Positions 45,648-57,420 of a stretch of 64,000 nucleotides of DNA are shown here, piece after piece. Within the stretch, counting starts at the first letter, position 1, and each line of letters begins with the position of its first letter. Position numbers and translations under genes: made by a program. Below the pieces are notes generated by a model, which saw only the letters and a list, made by a program, of their open reading frames with translations, did not search any database and was not told the DNA's origin. The stretch is taken from positions 37,470,174-37,534,173 of the forward strand of contig NC_061803.1 of NCBI RefSeq assembly GCF_021462225.1, read 5' to 3'. The stretch is from Girardinichthys multiradiatus (taxonomy: Eukaryota > Chordata > Actinopteri > Cyprinodontiformes > Goodeidae).

Positions 45648-47257
45648 ATGGGGAAGAAACAAAGTAAAGTAATTAACTTGGAAGGGGATGTAAAATTTAT
45701 GGAGAACTATGTAGAAGGAGCAGGTATGATCTGTCATAGATGGAATAAAAAACATGGTTTCTTGGGTAAACTAAATATTAAGGATATCTTAAAATTGCAA
45801 AGGGATTTAAAATTAGAAATAATGAATACCAAGAAACCAACTAAAAAGGAAAAGAGAAAGGTCGAGTATAAATTCTCAGACAAATGGCTGGAACAAAGTA
45901 AGTTAAGAAACATTCAGAGGCAAGATAAGGAGGAGAAACGAAAGGAGAAGCTGACAGCTGCAGTCTTGGTGCACCCACATGAGGAAACAGTGGTCGCATC
46001 CAGGCAGCGAGGTGTTCGGCCCCCTGCTGTGCAGGAAGCAGGACAGGAGGCTGGAGCACAACAAATTGGAGGGGAGATAGAAGGAGCTGTAGCAGTTCCT
46101 AAAACTCCTATAAGTAAGCAAGAAAAAATAAGCAATCCTTCTAAAACAGAAGAACATAGCTCTTCTAGTGAGCCCTGGTCTCCTAATTCCTGGGGGGGTA
46201 CAGGAGTGCGAACTAGGAGTAAAGATAAAAAAACAATTCCTAGCATATACCCAGGCGAAGCCTTAATGGCTCACGAACAGAAATTTCATCCATCTGAAAT
46301 AAATTTAGAGGGAGACACATTTCCTCTAGTTGAGGTTGCAAATCCAAATGTAGGTGATGCTAATCACCGACAGCCGCCAACTATTCTTGTATATAGACCA
46401 TGGACACAGGAAGACAGAACTGCTGCTTTAAAAGGTATCCCATTGATACAAGAAGGCGTACAAGAATTTCTAGCAGCTATTACAGAACTCAGAGGAAGCT
46501 TTCATCTTAATGGCAGAGATGCTCCAGTGTTTTACCCAGCTGTTTGGCCATCGCTGGTGCAGAGTAGCAGGAGGTTTCACTGGATGCGATGACAATGGTG
46601 ACACATTAGCACATAATTCACCAGATTTAAGAGACGCCTTAGGCTTACTCTTTGAAAGAATTTGAAGAGTTTATATACACACAGCAGATTATGGTAAAAT
46701 CTCACAATGCAAACAGAAGGACGAAGAAGACCCACAAGATTTCTTGGATGAGACGTGTTTTTAGAGCAAATTCTGTCATACCATATGATGAAGCAGAGGC
46801 AGGAGCCTATCAGCAACAGTTGAAGAGAGCCTTTTTGCAAGGCCTTAAAATTGAACTCAGATGGTATATAGATAAACACTGGGTTCATCAAAATACAGGA
46901 ACTGTTACACAAGCCTTAGAGTAAGTGCAGCACGCTCATAAAACACAGCGAGATAGGAAGACAGATACGTTTGGAATGCAAGACAGTTTAATGGCTTTGC
47001 ATCGCTCAGGGGCAAGCGGGCAAAGAGGACGGAGGGGATTTAGAGGTCACAGAGGAGGAGGAGGAGGGCCACGACACAGTTACACACAGAGCAATGTGTG
47101 TCTGAGGTGTGGAAAAATAGGGCATTATGCTAGACAATGTAGGACAATTTTACAAAACCCTGGCGCAAGAGATGAAAACTGCTGGATCTGCAATGAGCCA
47201 GGACATTTTGCAAGAGAATGTAATGAAAAGCAGGTGTATAACCCCAATTTTACCTAG
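45648..47257 (+). pseudogene. ERV-A gag pseudogene
   Basis: Remains of the structural polyprotein that builds the virus particle. The start MGKKQSK is a classical myristoylation signal for matrix. The first frame runs to 46592 and enters a capsid-like part. A frame change follows around 46590-46650, and the second frame has a stop at 46922-46924. The final part (46925-47257) is nucleocapsid: a GR-rich stretch and two CCHC knuckles, CLRCGKIGHYARQC and CWICNEPGHFAREC. The end is TAG (47255-47257) in the same frame as pro, with a TGA six bases on. TAG readthrough is the gammaretroviral way to make Gag-Pol, so the second stop is probably damage or a feature to check. Confidence 0.9.
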
Positions 47258-47320
47258 AATTGACAATTACAGCCACAGCCCCCACCTCCTCCCCCACTAG
47301 CAGAGAGAAACAGTAGTGAA

Positions 47321-50300
47321 ATGGAGGAAGTTGACATACAAGCAGCATTAGAACTTATAGCACTAAGTAGGACGCAAGATTTGCCATATAAAAACATAAT
47401 AATAAATGGCAAAGTATATAGCTGTTTGTGTGATACGGGGGCATGTAGAACTGTGCTAACTGAACCTCCACCCAGAGTAAAATATTCTAACACCGCAGTG
47501 CATGTTAGATCAGCAGCTGGCACATCAGAGGTACATTACCTAAGTGCACCAGTAACAATAACAGAACCTGAGACAAAACTTACTTGTCAGGCTCCCGTTC
47601 TGATAAGTCAAAAATGTCCAGTAAACCTGTTGGGAAGAGATCTTATGCAAAAGTTGCATATAAATATAGTATCAACAGAAACAGGTATGAAAGCTGTAGT
47701 AGAAGAAGATGCCCTAGTCCTGAATGAACTATCACAGCTGCATTATTACTGGTCCCTCGATCTAGGCCCCACACCAACAGCTTGAGAACTGCTGAGGAGA
47801 ACCAGAGAAAAACAAACTTCCCAGGAAGCACAGTACATGCTAGATACTGAGCTCCATGTAACCATGACATATAAAAATACTCCAGGGCCAGATTATCAGT
47901 ATGATACTGTTTTTCACAGAGAAAATAATCAGACTGTTACCATACAGCACCTGTATGTTGACCCCAAAACAGGGAAATCTTCCACCTCAATCATACTGTC
48001 AGGAAGACAGCTTCAACAGTTTAAAGGCAGTACACCTCATCTGTCATTAACTAAACCCGTGGGGGGTCAGTGGAAAGAATTAGAAAACTTTACACAGCGT
48101 GCTGAAAGAGGGAGATATGAGGCATTAACAAGCTCTGACTGGAAAGTAGATCTTAACACAGGAATCTGGAAACTCACTCTAGGGTGGATAGTCAAAGTTC
48201 ATCCAAAGACACATTTGGATGAGGCAAAGTGACAGATACTGTGCCTAGATATAAGTAAAGAGAGCAACAGGCACCCTGCCTTAGCTGCTGTCCCACCTGA
48301 ACTGTGGTCCCAATCATCGACTGATGTAGGACTTATAAAGGGGTTTCCACCATATAAAGTTAAATTAATATCTGAAGAACGGCCAGTAGTTCGCCAGTAC
48401 CCCTTGAAACCAGAAGCTGAAGAGGGTATTAAGCCAGTAATACAGGATATGTTGAAATCAGGAATATTAAGGGAAGCACCTGATGCTACATGCAACACAC
48501 CTATCTTTCCAGTGCAGAAAGCCAGCACAGGAAAGTGGAGGATGGTTCAGGATCTTAGACCGATAAATAAAATAGTGAGACATGTGATTCCAGACGTCCC
48601 GAATCCACATACATTACTGCATTCATTAACTCCAGATAAAAAATATTTCTCAGTGGTAGATCTTAGCAATGCTTTCTTTACAGTACCACTGCATGAAAAG
48701 TCACAGCATTTATTTGGCTTTCAGTTTAAAGGGAAAAAATACACTTACACCAGACTACCACAAGGCTTCAGTGAAAGTCCACATGTATATACACAAGCCT
48801 TAAGATACTATATGAGCACCTGTGAGTTGCCTGAACATAGTCAAGTCCACAACACTGTGAGGAAGCTACTATAACAGTTCTGAAACATCTCTACCAGACG
48901 GGGCACAAAGCCTCTAGGGATAAACTGCAGTTTTGCAAGGAGAAAGTGATTTATTTGGGACATATGTTATCACAACATGGCCGTTCCCTCCTAAACAGCA
49001 GAAAAACAAGCTATACAAGAAGCCCCAAAACCACGAACTAAACAACAAATGATGTCCTTTCTGGGACTGTGTAACATTTGCAGAGAATGGCTACCAGACT
49101 ATGCAGCCATTGTACAACCTTTGCAATCTATGATCTATGGCAAAGACATGACATTAAAAGATAAAATCACATGGACTAAGGAAGGAGAAGCAGCATTCAC
49201 AGAGGTGAATGAAGCTGTGAAGCAGACAGCTGAAATTGTGCTGTGCCACCCGCTCACACTGAAAGTTCCTCATTCAGTGTCACTTATATTACTACAAACT
49301 TCACTTCCTTTCTTGACTCATGCAAGGCATATTACGTTGACCTCATTGCTACTCTCACAACCAAATATAACTCTGCAAAGATGTGGTCCACTGAACCCTA
49401 GCACATTAATTCCAACAGCAGAAGATGGAAAACCACATTCTTGCAAAACAAAGGTTGAGGAAGACACAAAACCTAGGCAAGATATCTCTCAGACTCCTCT
49501 GAAAAACTCACAAAGAATCTTTGTAGATGGATCAGCATCAAAAGATGAATATGGAAAAAACAGAGTTGGTTATGCAGTAACCACTGAAAGTAAAATTATA
49601 GAATCACAGGCCCTGCCCATACATGCTTAGCACAGACTGCAGAGCTGTATGCTGTTATCAGAGCTTGTGAATTATATGAAGGAAAAATCCTAACCATTTA
49701 TTCAGACAGCCAATATGTATTCGGTTCTGTTCACCATTTTGCCAAAATATGGGAAAATAGAGGGTTTAAAACATCATCTGGAACAGAATTGACACATTTT
49801 AATCTGTTAAAACGACTGCTGTTAGCTATCCAGCTACCTGCAAAGATAGCGCTTTGTAAATGTAAAGCGCATCAATCTAATGAAACCATGGAAACGAAGG
49901 GGAACACCTTTGCTGATATTTCTGCTAAAATAGCTTCGAGACTTCCCCTCACTGTGAAAATGTCAGATCTCCTATTTATAGATACAGATGTGCTGAAAGA
50001 TTCACAACAATCTGCACCAGCTGCAGAAGTTAAATCTTGGCTGAATAGAGGGGCCATAAAGAAAGATGACATTAATCATTTGGGAAATAAGCCAATATTA
50101 CCAAAGAATTTATACAAGACGGCGGCCCATGCGACACACGGGGTTTCCCATGTGTCGAGAGGGGGAATGATACACTTAGTAAATCTACATTTCCACACCA
50201 TAAATATTTCTGACTATGCAAAAAACCTTTGTAGATCATGTATTATTTGCTGCAAACATAATCCACAGGGGAACATGAGACCCAAAAGAGGCCAGTTCCC

Positions 50301-51114
50301 AGCATCAATTCATCCCTTTCACACGATACACATGGATTTCATAGAGTTATCATGGTCAGGGGGAAAGAAATATTGCTTAGTGGTCATAGATGCATTTTCA
50401 AAGTGGTTTGAGATGTACCGTGCAAAACACTGTGATGCGCTCACGGTGGCAAAGAGTTTAGTGACACATTTCTTCCCTACATATGGTATCCCACAAATCA
50501 TAAGATCAGATAATGGGACTCATTTTGTAAATAATGTAATAGAACTGTGCTCTAAAGCATTAGGGTTTCAGTTAAAAAACCATTGTTCTTACCACCCACA
50601 ATTTGCTGGGCTGGTTGAACGAACAAATGGAACAATAAAAAATAGATTAAGGAAAACAATGGAAGAAGCAGGGAGGCCATGGCCCGAATGCCTATCCCTG
50701 GTTAAATTATGGATGAGAATAACTCCAAATCAAACTAGTCTCACTCCATTTGAAATAGTACATGGCAGACCTTTTCCATTGCCATCAGACATGGATGACA
50801 TAGGAAAAGCACAGCAGGAAACATCATTAGCTGAATGGATGAATAAGATGTTACAAACAAAAGAAGTACAGTTGTCCAGTAGTCTGCCAGTAAATTCTGC
50901 TCCAATTTCACAGAACAATTTGAGGCCTGGAGACCTGGTCCTGATTAAGACACTTCACAGAAAGGACTGGAGCACCCCCTGCTGGAAAGGGCCATACCGT
51001 GTTCTCCTGACCACACCGACAGCTCTGAAAATCGCAGAGAGACCATCCTGGATCCATAAGAACCACTGTAAGCTAATATCACCGTTACAGCAGCCAAACC
51101 AACCGACGGGGTAA
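47321..51114 (+). pseudogene. ERV-A pro-pol pseudogene
   Basis: Remains of protease, reverse transcriptase, RNase H and integrase. Protease: CDTGACRT active site near 47432-47455 and VNLLGRDLM. RT: TGKWRMVQDLRPIN, FSVVDLSNAFF and LPQGFSESP are present (48404-48870), but the segment that should carry the YVDD catalytic motif is deleted near 48850, which also shifts the frame. RNase H starts at RIFVDGSAS (49515) and changes frame near 49620; SDSQYVFGS follows. Integrase (about 50030-51114) is uninterrupted with an HHCC zinc region, triad residues in HMDFIEL, RSDNGTHF and VERTNG (35 residues between the last two) and a C-terminal GPYRVL domain. Other breaks: stops at 47783-47785, 48230-48232 and the frame change. 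No active polymerase is possible. Confidence 0.92.
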
Positions 51115-51207
51115 CAGGGGAAAAACTGGGTACAAAGGGGTTGGAAACCCATATGGCCCAACATCTCAAACCGGCGAAGAAAACAACTGACCTGTGCCCA
51201 ATTTAGC

Positions 51208-52662
51208 ATGGCTTTTTGTAACGTGTGGACAGGACTGATAAGCCTGAGACTAATTCTGGTAGCAGGATTCTTTTTCTGTTTAAGGCAGGATCCACAGGAT
51301 GCAACATCACACGAGAAGAGATGGACACCGGACGGCTCTCATCTCAAACCCCTAAAGGAAGGAGGAGGACACCCATTTCTGCAAAATTACTGGTATCGTT
51401 ATGTGTATGACACAGCTAAAACTCAAAATAAAACTGATTGTTAAGTGTGTTCCATAATGCCCGTGCATTCCCAAGGCCCCACCATGTATGTCAAAGCTAT
51501 GAACCTCACCGAGACAAGTTGCGCCATATCAATGGGCCTGATAGGATATACAAATAAAAAGTTCTTTCTTATGCCAAACCAATCTTTCAGTAACCAGAGA
51601 TTAAATTATAGTTGTGACCCAGAAAACTGAACTTGCGATAGAAAACAATGGCAACCTCTCAACATTACAGGGCAATCAGAACCATTCAGAGCACATGTAA
51701 CAGACCTCGGAAACCATTGACACTGCATAAGACAAATAATTACAGGGAATCATACTCATTTTGTAGGAAATACTACGAAATGTAACTACTTCTATACTTA
51801 CCGGAATAATCCCGGGAACGGCACATACTGGATAGAAGGGGTGGCATGGTTATGTGGTAATGATGCTTATTATGTACTTCCACCCAGCTGGTATGGTGTA
51901 TGTGCCCCAGTTTTCACATTTGATCACACTATAATACTCAGTAAGGTAACGATAATACCCACCCTCTCCAAAAGGCTAAAGAGAGACATAGAAATGAAAC
52001 CACACGACCCTATCTGGGGAACTAATGTCCCGGATGAATTTAAGCTTTGGCCAAAAGATGAGAAAGTGACACTATCTCTCCTTCCTTGGCTAGGTGTGGG
52101 CAAACTAATGCTGCGTGTGGAAACTTTAAGCTACCGATTAGGGCTGTTTTTGAATAACTCCATAATAGTAGAAGAGGGCCAAAACACAGAAATGAGCGCT
52201 ATGCGAGCCATGATAATTCAGAACCGCATGGCTTTGGATATTCTAACAGCATCAACGGGTGGCGTTTGCGTTTTGTTGAACAACACCTGTTGCACATATA
52301 TTCCAGATAATATACATTTCTCAAATATAACAGGAGTACTGAATAACCTGCAAAACGTCACGACACACGACCACCCGATTCCCAGCTCCTCTTGGCTAGA
52401 CTGGATGCTCCGAGGGGGGTGGATGGATTGGGTTAAGATTTTCTTATTTGCCATAGCAGCATTCCTGATCATCCTGTGCACCTTGTCAATATGTATTATC
52501 CCATGTTGCAAATGCATGGTAAAAAGGATAGTAACTCAATCAGTCACAGTTACATATGCAGCATTGATTCATGTCGACACATCACTGGACCCAAAAGCAG
52601 ATGACTATGATGACTATGATGTTGTAAATGAATATATCTTCAATGCCTCAGTGTACTCATAA
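51208..52662 (+). pseudogene. ERV-A env pseudogene
   Basis: One reading frame of ~485 codons interrupted by three stops (TAA 51442-51444, TGA 51628-51630, TGA 51718-51720) and no frame change. A hydrophobic leader follows the start at 51208. The surface part contains several N-x-S/T sites and the LCGNDAYYVLPPSWYGVC cluster at ~51853. A furin-type RLKR site is at 51973-51984. The transmembrane part has IIQNRMALD and the CX6CC motif (52267-52293), a membrane span at about 52432-52500 (WVKIFLFAIAAFLIILCTL) and a short tail with an acidic DDYDDYD run. The part from 51841 on is open to the natural end. Full-length Env cannot be made from this copy. Confidence 0.92.
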
Positions 52663-52951
52663 TTGTACTTCATAAAATGACCTTATTGCAGAAAATGGAA
52701 AGTTGCTGTTTAAGTGAAATGAGAAGAAGTGCAATGATGACATGAACAAGGCTTGTTTTAATTCTTTACTTTTATTACATTTTGCTTTCTTTGTTTTATT
52801 ATATTGTTTTACTCTGCCATGATTGGTGGTCGCCTAGGGGCGGAGGGACCTGTGAGTGTTTCCCACAATATAATCTGCTTTCCGTCCTGTGGGTTTGTGC
52901 TCACACAGAGTGTTTATTTTTACATGTATTTACCCATGACTTATTTGTGAT

Positions 52952-52964
52952 AAAAAGGGGAGAC
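52952..52964 (+). promoter_or_regulatory. ERV-A polypurine tract
   Basis: AAAAAGGGGAGAC directly precedes the 3' LTR; this is the standard plus-strand primer site. The relic at 8982-8991 has the matching purine run on the minus strand. Confidence 0.8.
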
Positions 52965-53452
52965 TGTTAGGGTTTTTAAAACTTTTGTATTGTTTATCAC
53001 TCATGTCTGCTCTAAGTGCTTTCTTCCCCCACATGCCATAGACAAAGAGATAAGAGAGAAGGGTGAGTTATGCTTTTATCAGCAACATCTAGGGACTGGC
53101 ACCGAATCCTCACTCCTTTCTCTCTGCTTAAAATCAAGACACATGAACCCTAACCTTTCACACACACACACACACTCTTGTTTTGCTATATGTAGTGAGG
53201 ACCATGTGTTGACTCCCATTGACTTCCATTGATTTTCAGTCATTTTCAACCCTTTCTATGCCCTAACCCTGACAATAACCCTAAACCTAACCATTACCAG
53301 TGCATGCCTAACCCTGACCTTAACCTAAACTCAATTCACATCTTAGTCCTAAACCTAACCGTTAGCAAAATAGGTCGTGAGGACCAGCAAAATGTCCTCA
53401 CTTTGGTGGTGAAATCGGGAAAATGGTTCTCACTGTGATGCCAAGACAGGAA

Positions 53453-53489
<37 letters not shown>

Positions 53490-53577
53490 ACCCTGAATGT
53501 TTGTTGAACTATGTGTGAACCAGCATATATAAATAAAGAGACAGGGGTGCTAATACTTTGTAGTCTGTACTGCAGAG
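52965..53577 (+). repeat. ERV-A 3' LTR, with insert, cut by ERV-C
   Basis: Starts TGTTAGGG like the 5' LTR and follows it to the CA tract, where ~280 bp of foreign sequence (53177-53457) is inserted. It then resumes with CCCTGAATG and the TATATAAATAAAGAG region. The last ~60 bp of the LTR are displaced by ERV-C, which begins at 53578. Confidence 0.88.
53177..53457. repeat. Interspersed fish repeat inside the ERV-A 3' LTR
   Basis: Flanked on both sides by CA microsatellite. Contains degenerate CCCTAACC-type runs and GTGAGGACC...TGTCCTCAC. Absent from the 5' LTR. It resembles a short repeat common in fish genomes; from memory only, no family name is offered. Confidence 0.6.
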
Positions 53578-54111
53578 TGTGGAGATATGTTATGTGTGTG
53601 CATCATTATTATTATGTTCATAACCACTGTGGGAAATAAAATGTATAACCTGTGTTAGTATAAGACATTGTGGCCTGCAGAATTGTTATTGCACAAACTT
53701 GGCCTTGAGTGTGATGAAGCAGAAAAATACTGAGAACTGAAGGAGTGTGTGAAAAGTAGAGACTGACTTACTCCCTGCTTATATCAGTAGATACGGGGTG
53801 CAGGTGCAGGAACAATGACTGTCTAAATATGGTAAAGCCGGAAAAGTGTGTACGTGACTACATGTGAGAAAAAACTGTAAACAGGGCGCTGCCCATTTTA
53901 ATGTGTGTTTTAATAAACGCATTGTGCCCAGTGAGAAGCTCCGAAGTCGTCTCGGTGTGTGTCCTGATCACATGAGAGCTTCCCCTGGTCCAGGTACTTT
54001 GAATTACATACAGCTGGCTCCGTGTGATTTATTCTAATGTGTTGTGAATTCCTCCAGGTTACGGTGAATAAAGGAACGTGCAGAAGACCTCTTTAAAGGG
54101 GTACTTCAACA
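53578..54111 (+). repeat. ERV-C 5' LTR
   Basis: 534 bp from TGTGGAGATATG to TACTTCAACA. The 3' boundary is fixed by the primer-binding site; the 5' boundary by the end of ERV-A LTR homology. Contains TTTTAATAAACGCATTG near 53909 (polyadenylation-type signal) and GTGAATAAAGG near 54065. Confidence 0.8.
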
Positions 54112-54114
54112 ATT

Positions 54115-54132
54115 TGGTGACCCCCGACGTGG
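54115..54132 (+). promoter_or_regulatory. ERV-C primer-binding site
   Basis: TGGTGACCCCCGACGTGG, three bases after the LTR end. From memory it fits the 3' end of vertebrate tryptophan tRNA with one extra C. Confidence 0.65.
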
Positions 54133-54398
54133 ACAAAAAGAGGGTGTGACAGACGGAATCTTCTGACACCAGGCGCCCACGAAAAACCAGGTAGGCAGAG
54201 CCTATTGTATTAAATTCTGCCGATTGAATTTATGTATAGGCTAAATTAACCAGGTGTCAGTTGATTCTGAATGTCATTTTACTCTGCAAAACTGTAAAAG
54301 AGTGTGCGTTAACTGGACGTGTTAAAATGGAGTCAGATAAGATTTGCTGACAGGGTCGGCAAAATAAGGCAGCTTGAAAGTTCATTTAAAGCTGAATA

Positions 54399-54592
54399 AA
54401 GGTTAAAGTCCTTCAAGGTTAAAGTCCTTATTTGCTGAGAGTGGCGTCTCAACTTATTGATTGACGGATCAATAAGATATAGCTAGGTTTAAGTCCTGTG
54501 TTTTGGCAAAATACAAATAATTACAAGTGGATAACTTCATCTGAATTTTTTTAAAGTGTGATTCCTTCAAATTTATGAAGGGTTAGAGTCCC
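54399..54592 (+). other. Repeated AGG-TTAAAGT-CCT stem-loops in ERV-C leader
   Basis: Four copies: AAGGTTAAAGTCCTT at 54399-54413, the same at 54415-54429, TAGGTTTAAGTCCTG at 54484-54498 and GGGTTAGAGTCCC at 54580-54592. Each can form a 3-4 bp stem with a 7-base loop TTAAAGT, TTTAAGT or TTAGAGT. The first two are a tandem duplication. An 8-bp stem with one wobble pair lies just upstream (TTGCTGAC...GTCGGCAA near 54347-54365). Confidence 0.6.
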
Positions 54593-55180
54593 ATCTAGTG
54601 GTCACACAGAGGAATTACACAACTGACTGGGAGTGCAGTCCATGTTAAATCTTTGAACACACATTCTGACTTAAAAATGCAGTTGGATTTTTGATTATTT
54701 GAGGGAAAATGAAATGCATTTATTGAATATAGGGTGAAGTGGCTTGTAGTGGATTGTTTCTGCATATTTGTGCATATTTCCTGTGTGCGAGTGTCTGTCA
54801 CAGACTGTTGTGTTGAATTGAGACAGTACGAGCTGGAATGTGTGTGCGACTGACGCTGGATGATTATTTGGGGTAAAATAAAAGACAGAGTACTAGATAT
54901 AACTATCTGTAGTGCGAATTATAGAAGAAATGTGAATGTTAAGTGTTTTTGTTGATATTAAGCGGGACTGACTGTGACAAGCGCTGACTGACTGATTGTA
55001 TGTGTGTGTGTATCTGGGTGACGCCCGCACAGAGCGGGCTTGCCATGGCTGTTTATTAAATACACTGTATTGTCTGCTCAACCTTGCGTTGTTAACAAAG
55101 TACAATACAGTGATAAGCGGATTTTATATGCATATTGTGAAGAGTTGATTGTACATTAATTTCACAAGATTTTAAACAAC

Positions 55181-57324
55181 ATGGAAGGTAAATTTCCAGA
55201 CACAACAGCATGGGTGGATTTAGAAACACAATTGAATAACATACAAGCACTGGTTCTCCAAACGAGGAGTAAAGACGACGCTGATAAAATGAAAAACAAA
55301 ATCGAAAAAAAGGTAAGACAACCGATGAAAGCGGATGGAATTAATTTGACGGACAAGTGGAATTTAGGTGATTGGTTTAGAAAGAAACTGAACACAGCAA
55401 AGAAAAACAGACGGGCACAAGGTAAGTTGAATGACGCTTCTGTCTGGTCCAAAGGTAAGCACAACACAAACATACATAAATATGAAAAAGATGAGCGCTT
55501 CTGGGGAGATATACTTTTGATTTACCAAGGAGGAATTCACACAATGCCCGGAAAAGGAGACAAGAAGGAGGGGTCAAAATCAGCTCAGGGGACGAGCCCA
55601 GAGGAACCGCCCCCATATACCGCCCCCTCCCCATGCAGCTCCCTCACTGGTGCGCCCACACCGCCCCCTGGTGAATTGTACCCCATATTGGAAGTAGAGA
55701 ATGGAACACTTGTATTGCATGGCTTGGACATTCCAAAAGAGGGGAATGAATCTGTCAGTGGAACTTCCGGATTATCTATGCCAGCATCTGATGGGTCATT
55801 TCAGGATGCAGAAAAAGCAGCCTTTCAGGACAGAGAGGTAAGAGAAAGACAAGAACAACATCAAAGAAGCCTGAGCAAAACAAATCCCTTTCGCTCACCC
55901 CCACAAGAATCATGTCTAATTTCAGAGGCTGGGGCACGGGGGCCAGGCTCTGGCTTACAAGGAGCAGGGACTGATCCGGAAGGTTCAGTGGCTTTAATGC
56001 TAAGTGGATCCTGGAGGCCAGATAGGGTTTTGTGTCCCAATTCTTTTCTCACACCCACACCTTGTTACACCTCTACCCCAGCTGTAGAGGTGCAGGTAAG
56101 CAGGCACAGCATACCACAGGAAGATGGAAAAGACAGAGCAGATCCGCAGCAAATCATCCTGAGGACGGATCTCCAGTACGCAGTCACACAGTTGGACAGT
56201 TAAGGGAACATTTACCCCACACAGCTGCAGCTAAACCAGAAGGCTTTAGTTATGCCCCAAAAACCAATTATCCCCTTTTACAGCAACAAGGCTCTGGAGC
56301 CCCCTGTAGGTATAAACCTTTCTCTCTGGGCGACATTACGGCTCTCTGTGACAAACTGCCCCCCATAACTGAAGGAGCAGCAGTGTGGCTCCACACTTTA
56401 GACACCCTGACGGCAGGTACCACGCTAGCATTGGGAGATTATAGAGCAGTGGCAGGACGATGCATGCCACACCACACATGTAGAGAGATTGAGACTGCTG
56501 CTTACACCTCAGGAGCCCCGGATTCTGACCTCTTCACCCAGCATGTCCACTGGCTAGGTGATGCATTGAGAAAAGCATACCCTGTAACCAGGGGACGCAC
56601 CATTCCTAAGTTTGAATGGGACCCTAAAATCAACCCCAGGGAATACCTGGATCAGTGCAAATCCATGTGGCAAACTCAGACAGGAACTAACCCAGCTAAT
56701 GAGGGGGCACAGCGAGACTGGTTCAGAGATGCTGTCCTTAAGGAACTGCCCCAACAGGTGAAGGCCAGTATGGACGACAATCCTGACATGGCTGGAGCGG
56801 ACACTGGAACTTGGGATTGCCATCTGATTCACCACCTGTCCAAAATAAGAGCGGACCATAAAAAAGATGAGGAGGAACTTAAGACCCTGCAGGCCCAATT
56901 GCTAAAAATGCAGTTAGCCGAAGCAAAGCAGAAAGCAGGAGAAAAGAAGAAAGACAACAAAACTCCCAAACTAATATATGAAGGTGTAGTTTCTCAGGGC
57001 CCCCAGACTCCTCCCTTTCCTGGCCATCAAGACACGATTGCAACGAGGTCTGCAACCTCTGGTCCTTATCATGCCCAACCAGACCGGTTCAGGGGCAGAG
57101 GTGGGCCAAGGGGCCGTGGATTCCGTGGAGGACCACCAAGGCGATGGGGGAGTGCTGACGCTTGCTACTACTGTGAGGGGCAGGGTCATTGGAGCCGAGA
57201 ATGTCCGTACAACCTTGAGGCATATGGGCGTGGGTATGGACCAAGAGGAGGCCCAGGGCGACGGCCGTATCGAGGACGGGGTGGTCCACCACGTGGAGGT
57301 CAACAGCAGCAACCTTCACTTTAG
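55181..57324 (+). pseudogene. ERV-C gag pseudogene
   Basis: Structural polyprotein remains. The first frame (55181-56203) begins MEGKFPD, lacking a myristoylation glycine at position 2, and carries the late-domain motif PPPY at residues 143-146, which recruits ubiquitin ligases for budding. A frame change near 56100-56200 leads to the second frame, which continues to 57324 with capsid (WLHTLDTL, FEWDPKINPREYL) and a charged coiled stretch (~56860-56960). The nucleocapsid is Arg/Gly-rich with one CCHC knuckle (CYYCEGQGHWSREC). The end is TAG in frame with pro, followed by TGA at 57367-57369. Confidence 0.9.
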
Positions 57325-57420
57325 CTGCCAGCCTGGGATGAACCCAGCTTTGGGCCGGTGCACTACTGAGGGCCCCCACAGAACCCCCCGGACACAGGGT
57401 CTGAGGACCCCTTACTGTCC

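Larger units (their letters stand above)
44362..53577 (+). mobile_element. Endogenous retrovirus A (nearly full length, broken)
   Basis: The provirus order is LTR, primer-binding site, leader, gag, pro-pol, env, polypurine tract, 3' LTR. Its CX6CC Env, two-knuckle nucleocapsid, in-frame gag stop before pro, and single pol frame place it with gamma/epsilon-type retroviruses. It lies inside a Tc1-like element and its 3' LTR is cut by ERV-C. All genes carry stops, frame changes or deletions. Its LTR and env relate it to the minus-strand relics at 8607-11875 and 22402-25670. Confidence 0.92.
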